A program made the position numbers and the translations under genes. From Bacteroidales bacterium (GTDB taxonomy: Bacteria; Bacteroidota; Bacteroidia; Bacteroidales; UBA932), in assembly GCA_017619675.1 (NCBI GenBank), contig JAFZRX010000007.1, forward strand, positions 62,001 through 126,000: a DNA stretch of 64,000 bases, in the 5' to 3' direction. The notes under the pieces are model-generated. The model had not been told where the DNA came from. It did not search any database and saw only the letters and a list, made by a program, of their open reading frames with translations. Positions 61,879 through 64,000 of the stretch are shown one piece after another; within the stretch, counting starts at the first letter, position 1, and every line of letters starts with the position of its first letter.

Positions 61879-63418
61879 TTTTCTTACGAATTTTGGACCA
61901 TATATCTTTTGCCTTCTCGATCACGGCCGCCCTCATAGGTTTGTCAAATACTATGAAGAAAACGGTAGCACATACAGATATCGTGGATACCGTGCATACT
62001 GAAAGGAAACGCCACCAGGATGAACCGTCAAACTGATAGTACACCAGTGCAGTAAGGGCTATGGATATGGCCGCGGAAGCCAGATCCGGAAGAATTGTAT
62101 TCTTCAGGAACATGCCCCTGTCAAACTCAGGGATATTCTTCTTCACTGAGTGAAGATTGGAAATAACAACGAACAGCAAAAGGAAGTACTTTGCGACATA
62201 AGGTACGATGGGGCTCCATCCTAACCACAAGAAGACATATGTTATGGGGACCACTGAAACCCAGATCGATCCATTTACCACACTCATGAAACGGATATCC
62301 CCGCTTGCGTGAATCGCATAAACCAAAGGAAGGAAGATGGCTACCAGCAAACCGAATCCCAGGCCCAGTGAACAGAAAATCGCAGAATATTCCGGTGGAT
62401 TCTCAAGCCACAGGTCAATTACAAACTGACTCTCAAAAAAGAATGGGAGCGACAACAGCATCAGAAGGGAATACGAGTATTTTGATGCCGTAATCATCAG
62501 TTCTTCCATCTTGCGGATATTGCCCATCGCATATGACTTGACAATAGGCGGTTTGATGGCGGTCAGGAAATTCTGCGAGAAGCCGTTCACTGCAGTACAG
62601 ATCACTCCTGCTTTTCCGGCCGCGGAATTGATGGCCGGGCCAAAGAACATGTTCAAAACCACGCTCACACCCTGGTCCCTTGCCATGGAACTGAAATTGC
62701 CCATGAGGTCCCAGCTGGAGAAAGACAGTATAGGTTTTATCAGATTCCAGTCCTTGACGATATGGAAATGGCACTCTTCGAAATGGCGTATACAATACAC
62801 CCTGTAGATCATGCGGACAAGGGTCCTGACACATAGAACCAGAATTCCATAAGTGATCAGTTTATCCATTGGGGATATCTTGATCAGATAGCATATCAAG
62901 AGTTTGAGCGTAACCTCAAGCAGGCTCATGTATGCGAACGTTCCCATCTTCTCGTGCGATATGATGGAAGCGCTGTAAGGGACCTGCGTGATGCTCAGAA
63001 GTGTGGCAAAGGCCGATAACTGATACACCACTTTTGCGGCGTGCATCCTGTCATCGGGAATAACCAGCTTCTTGTCCAGGAGCCACAGACCTACCGTCTC
63101 CAAAAGGATCAGAATGACTATGGCAAGGATGATATGAACCATCAAGGCGGCTGAGAATGTCTGCTTCAGCCTCTCTTTGTTGTCCTTGCCCAGCTCATAC
63201 GTCAGGAATCGTGAGGTGGCTCCGGACAGGGCGCCGTTGAGGAACATGAACATACCCACAGCGCCGCCGACAATATTGTAAATGCCGTCATCAACAACCC
63301 CCAGGACGCTGAGGATTACCCTTGACGTGTACAGCGACACGGCCATGGTAAGAGCCATGCGCATATACAGCATCAGCGTGTTCTTTGCTATCGTCCTATT
63401 TGAGGAAATCTCTGCCAT
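61871..63418 (-). CDS. Wzx-type oligosaccharide flippase (MATE-like)
   Basis: 515 residues, about 12-14 membrane segments, N-terminal KNTLMLYMRMALTMAVSLYTSR matching the polysaccharide transporter family, with the second half repeating the layout. Moves lipid-linked repeat units across the inner membrane. The cytoplasmic C-terminus is Lys-rich. Confidence 0.9.
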   Translation of the reverse strand: MAEISSNRTIAKNTLMLYMRMALTMAVSLYTSRVILSVLGVVDDGIYNIVGGAVGMFMFLNGALSGATSRFLTYELGKDNKERLKQTFSAALMVHIILAIVILILLETVGLWLLDKKLVIPDDRMHAAKVVYQLSAFATLLSITQVPYSASIISHEKMGTFAYMSLLEVTLKLLICYLIKISPMDKLITYGILVLCVRTLVRMIYRVYCIRHFEECHFHIVKDWNLIKPILSFSSWDLMGNFSSMARDQGVSVVLNMFFGPAINSAAGKAGVICTAVNGFSQNFLTAIKPPIVKSYAMGNIRKMEELMITASKYSYSLLMLLSLPFFFESQFVIDLWLENPPEYSAIFCSLGLGFGLLVAIFLPLVYAIHASGDIRFMSVVNGSIWVSVVPITYVFLWLGWSPIVPYVAKYFLLLFVVISNLHSVKKNIPEFDRGMFLKNTILPDLASAAISIALTALVYYQFDGSSWWRFLSVCTVSTISVCATVFFIVFDKPMRAAVIEKAKDIWSKIRKKNG

Positions 63419-63424
63419 TTTCGC

Positions 63425-64000
63425 CTAAATGTTCAGTCTTTTCAACAATGTCTTGTCAATCTTCTGCCAGACAAAGATCCTTATCTTGTCCAGCAACACA
63501 CAAGCCATGAACACTACTGCCAGGAAGCACAATATCAAGATACTCCTCAACGCAACGGGGTAATTGGAGTAGATATGCCAGACCGCATCCTGGAAATAGC
63601 GGAAGATAAAACCGTTGATATGGATTATATAAACCGCAAATGCAGATGCCGCTATCCAGTTTATCGCCTTTGAGCATGGCATATCAATATTGACAAAAGC
63701 CATGAGCAATGCTACGGAAGAAAGGATTATGACTGGATTGACATGCGAGAACGTTATTTTTACCGCATACTCCGTATGGAAATCCATTCTGACAAGGAAC
63801 CATATGAAGAACGCCAATACCAGCGACAGTCCAAGATATGACAACACGCATAACTTCTCCCGGGAAAGGAAGCTGATGGGATAAAGCCTGAGATACCTGG
63901 CCAGCAGGTACAGGCCGCAGAAGGCCACCACAGACGCCCCGTAATTGAACTCCGGAGCCGAATCACTCCATCCATATATCGTCTGGAATGCAAAGAAGCA
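63425..64000 (-). CDS. Acyltransferase 3 family membrane protein (5' end outside window)
   Basis: The reading frame is open to the right edge (visible part about 191 residues), so the N-terminus is missing. Visible membrane segments and the block ending FNYGASVVAFCGLYLLARYL, followed by RLYPISFLSREKL, match the OafA/acyltransferase-3 family of O-acetyl or succinyl transferases. It would decorate the polymer. Six nt upstream of the flippase gene. Confidence 0.8.
   Translation of the reverse strand, partial: CFFAFQTIYGWSDSAPEFNYGASVVAFCGLYLLARYLRLYPISFLSREKLCVLSYLGLSLVLAFFIWFLVRMDFHTEYAVKITFSHVNPVIILSSVALLMAFVNIDMPCSKAINWIAASAFAVYIIHINGFIFRYFQDAVWHIYSNYPVALRSILILCFLAVVFMACVLLDKIRIFVWQKIDKTLLKRLNI

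Overview
The window is a continuous stretch of a Bacteroidales chromosome (Bacteroidota), probably an uncultured gut-type lineage of moderate GC. Four things point there. Promoters follow the Bacteroidota pattern (TTTG, 19-21 bp, TAnnTTTG). Almost no gene has a Shine-Dalgarno sequence. Families largely restricted to the phylum are present (DUF4290, DUF3078, WbqC-like, Wzc with a Tyr-rich tail, the tiny histone-H1-like protein, M6 and C11 secreted peptidases, a FISUMP lipoprotein). Gene orders such as rimP-nusA-infB, lpxD-lpxC-lpxA-wbqC and rplY-pth also fit. No insertion sequence, prophage, CRISPR array or rRNA was seen. The only tRNA is tRNA-Gln.

From 1 to about 41.9 kb the window is housekeeping and envelope genes in short, often divergent operons: a broken-off serine hydrolase; ackA with a ptb-type phosphotransacylase; a short ComEC protein; ApbE; a FISUMP lipoprotein; DUF4290-ftsK-LolA-like; a DUF362 ferredoxin protein; thymidine kinase; rsmI with a helix-hairpin-helix protein; an M6 metalloprotease with a small lipoprotein; the H1-like protein; rplY-pth; a C11 peptidase; tyrS-rbfA-permease; polA-sigma factor-rsmG-rpmH; tadA-tRNA-Gln; rimP-nusA-infB; the lipid A genes lpxD, lpxC and lpxA with a WbqC-like gene; a FadL-like porin with a Tyr/Trp/Gly-rich lipoprotein; and proS-DUF3078-tilS-esterase. 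Coding density is very high; no gene-free stretch exceeds about 155 bases.

From about 41.9 kb to the right edge, more than 22 kb on the minus strand is one exopolysaccharide/capsule locus. It reads from the right edge leftwards: acyltransferase (cut by the edge), Wzx flippase, GT2, pyruvyl transferase, DXD sugar transferase, GT2, GT14, GT25, GT14, GT2, Wzy-like polymerase, three GT4 enzymes, an OmpA-domain protein, PqqD-like protein, NTase_5-like protein, Wza, Wzc, HAD phosphatase and the initiating polyprenyl glycosylphosphotransferase. Together they describe a Wzx/Wzy-dependent pathway making a branched, probably pyruvylated and acylated polysaccharide. The part from about 53 kb onward looks AT-richer than the rest, as expected for a variable locus.

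The most interesting signals are regulatory. At least five divergent gene pairs share the same inverted promoter geometry, with two -7 boxes back to back and 11-12 bp apart. Several genes have their ATG only 4-8 nt after the -7 box, which predicts leaderless mRNAs. The rplY leader holds a terminator-like hairpin, and the tdk terminator lies inside the neighbouring convergent gene. Protein-level oddities are a PolA with a decayed proofreading site, a RimP lacking its C-terminal domain, an LpxC without the FabZ fusion usual in the phylum, and an OmpA-like protein with reversed domain order. I found no clearly new multi-gene defence or mobile system.
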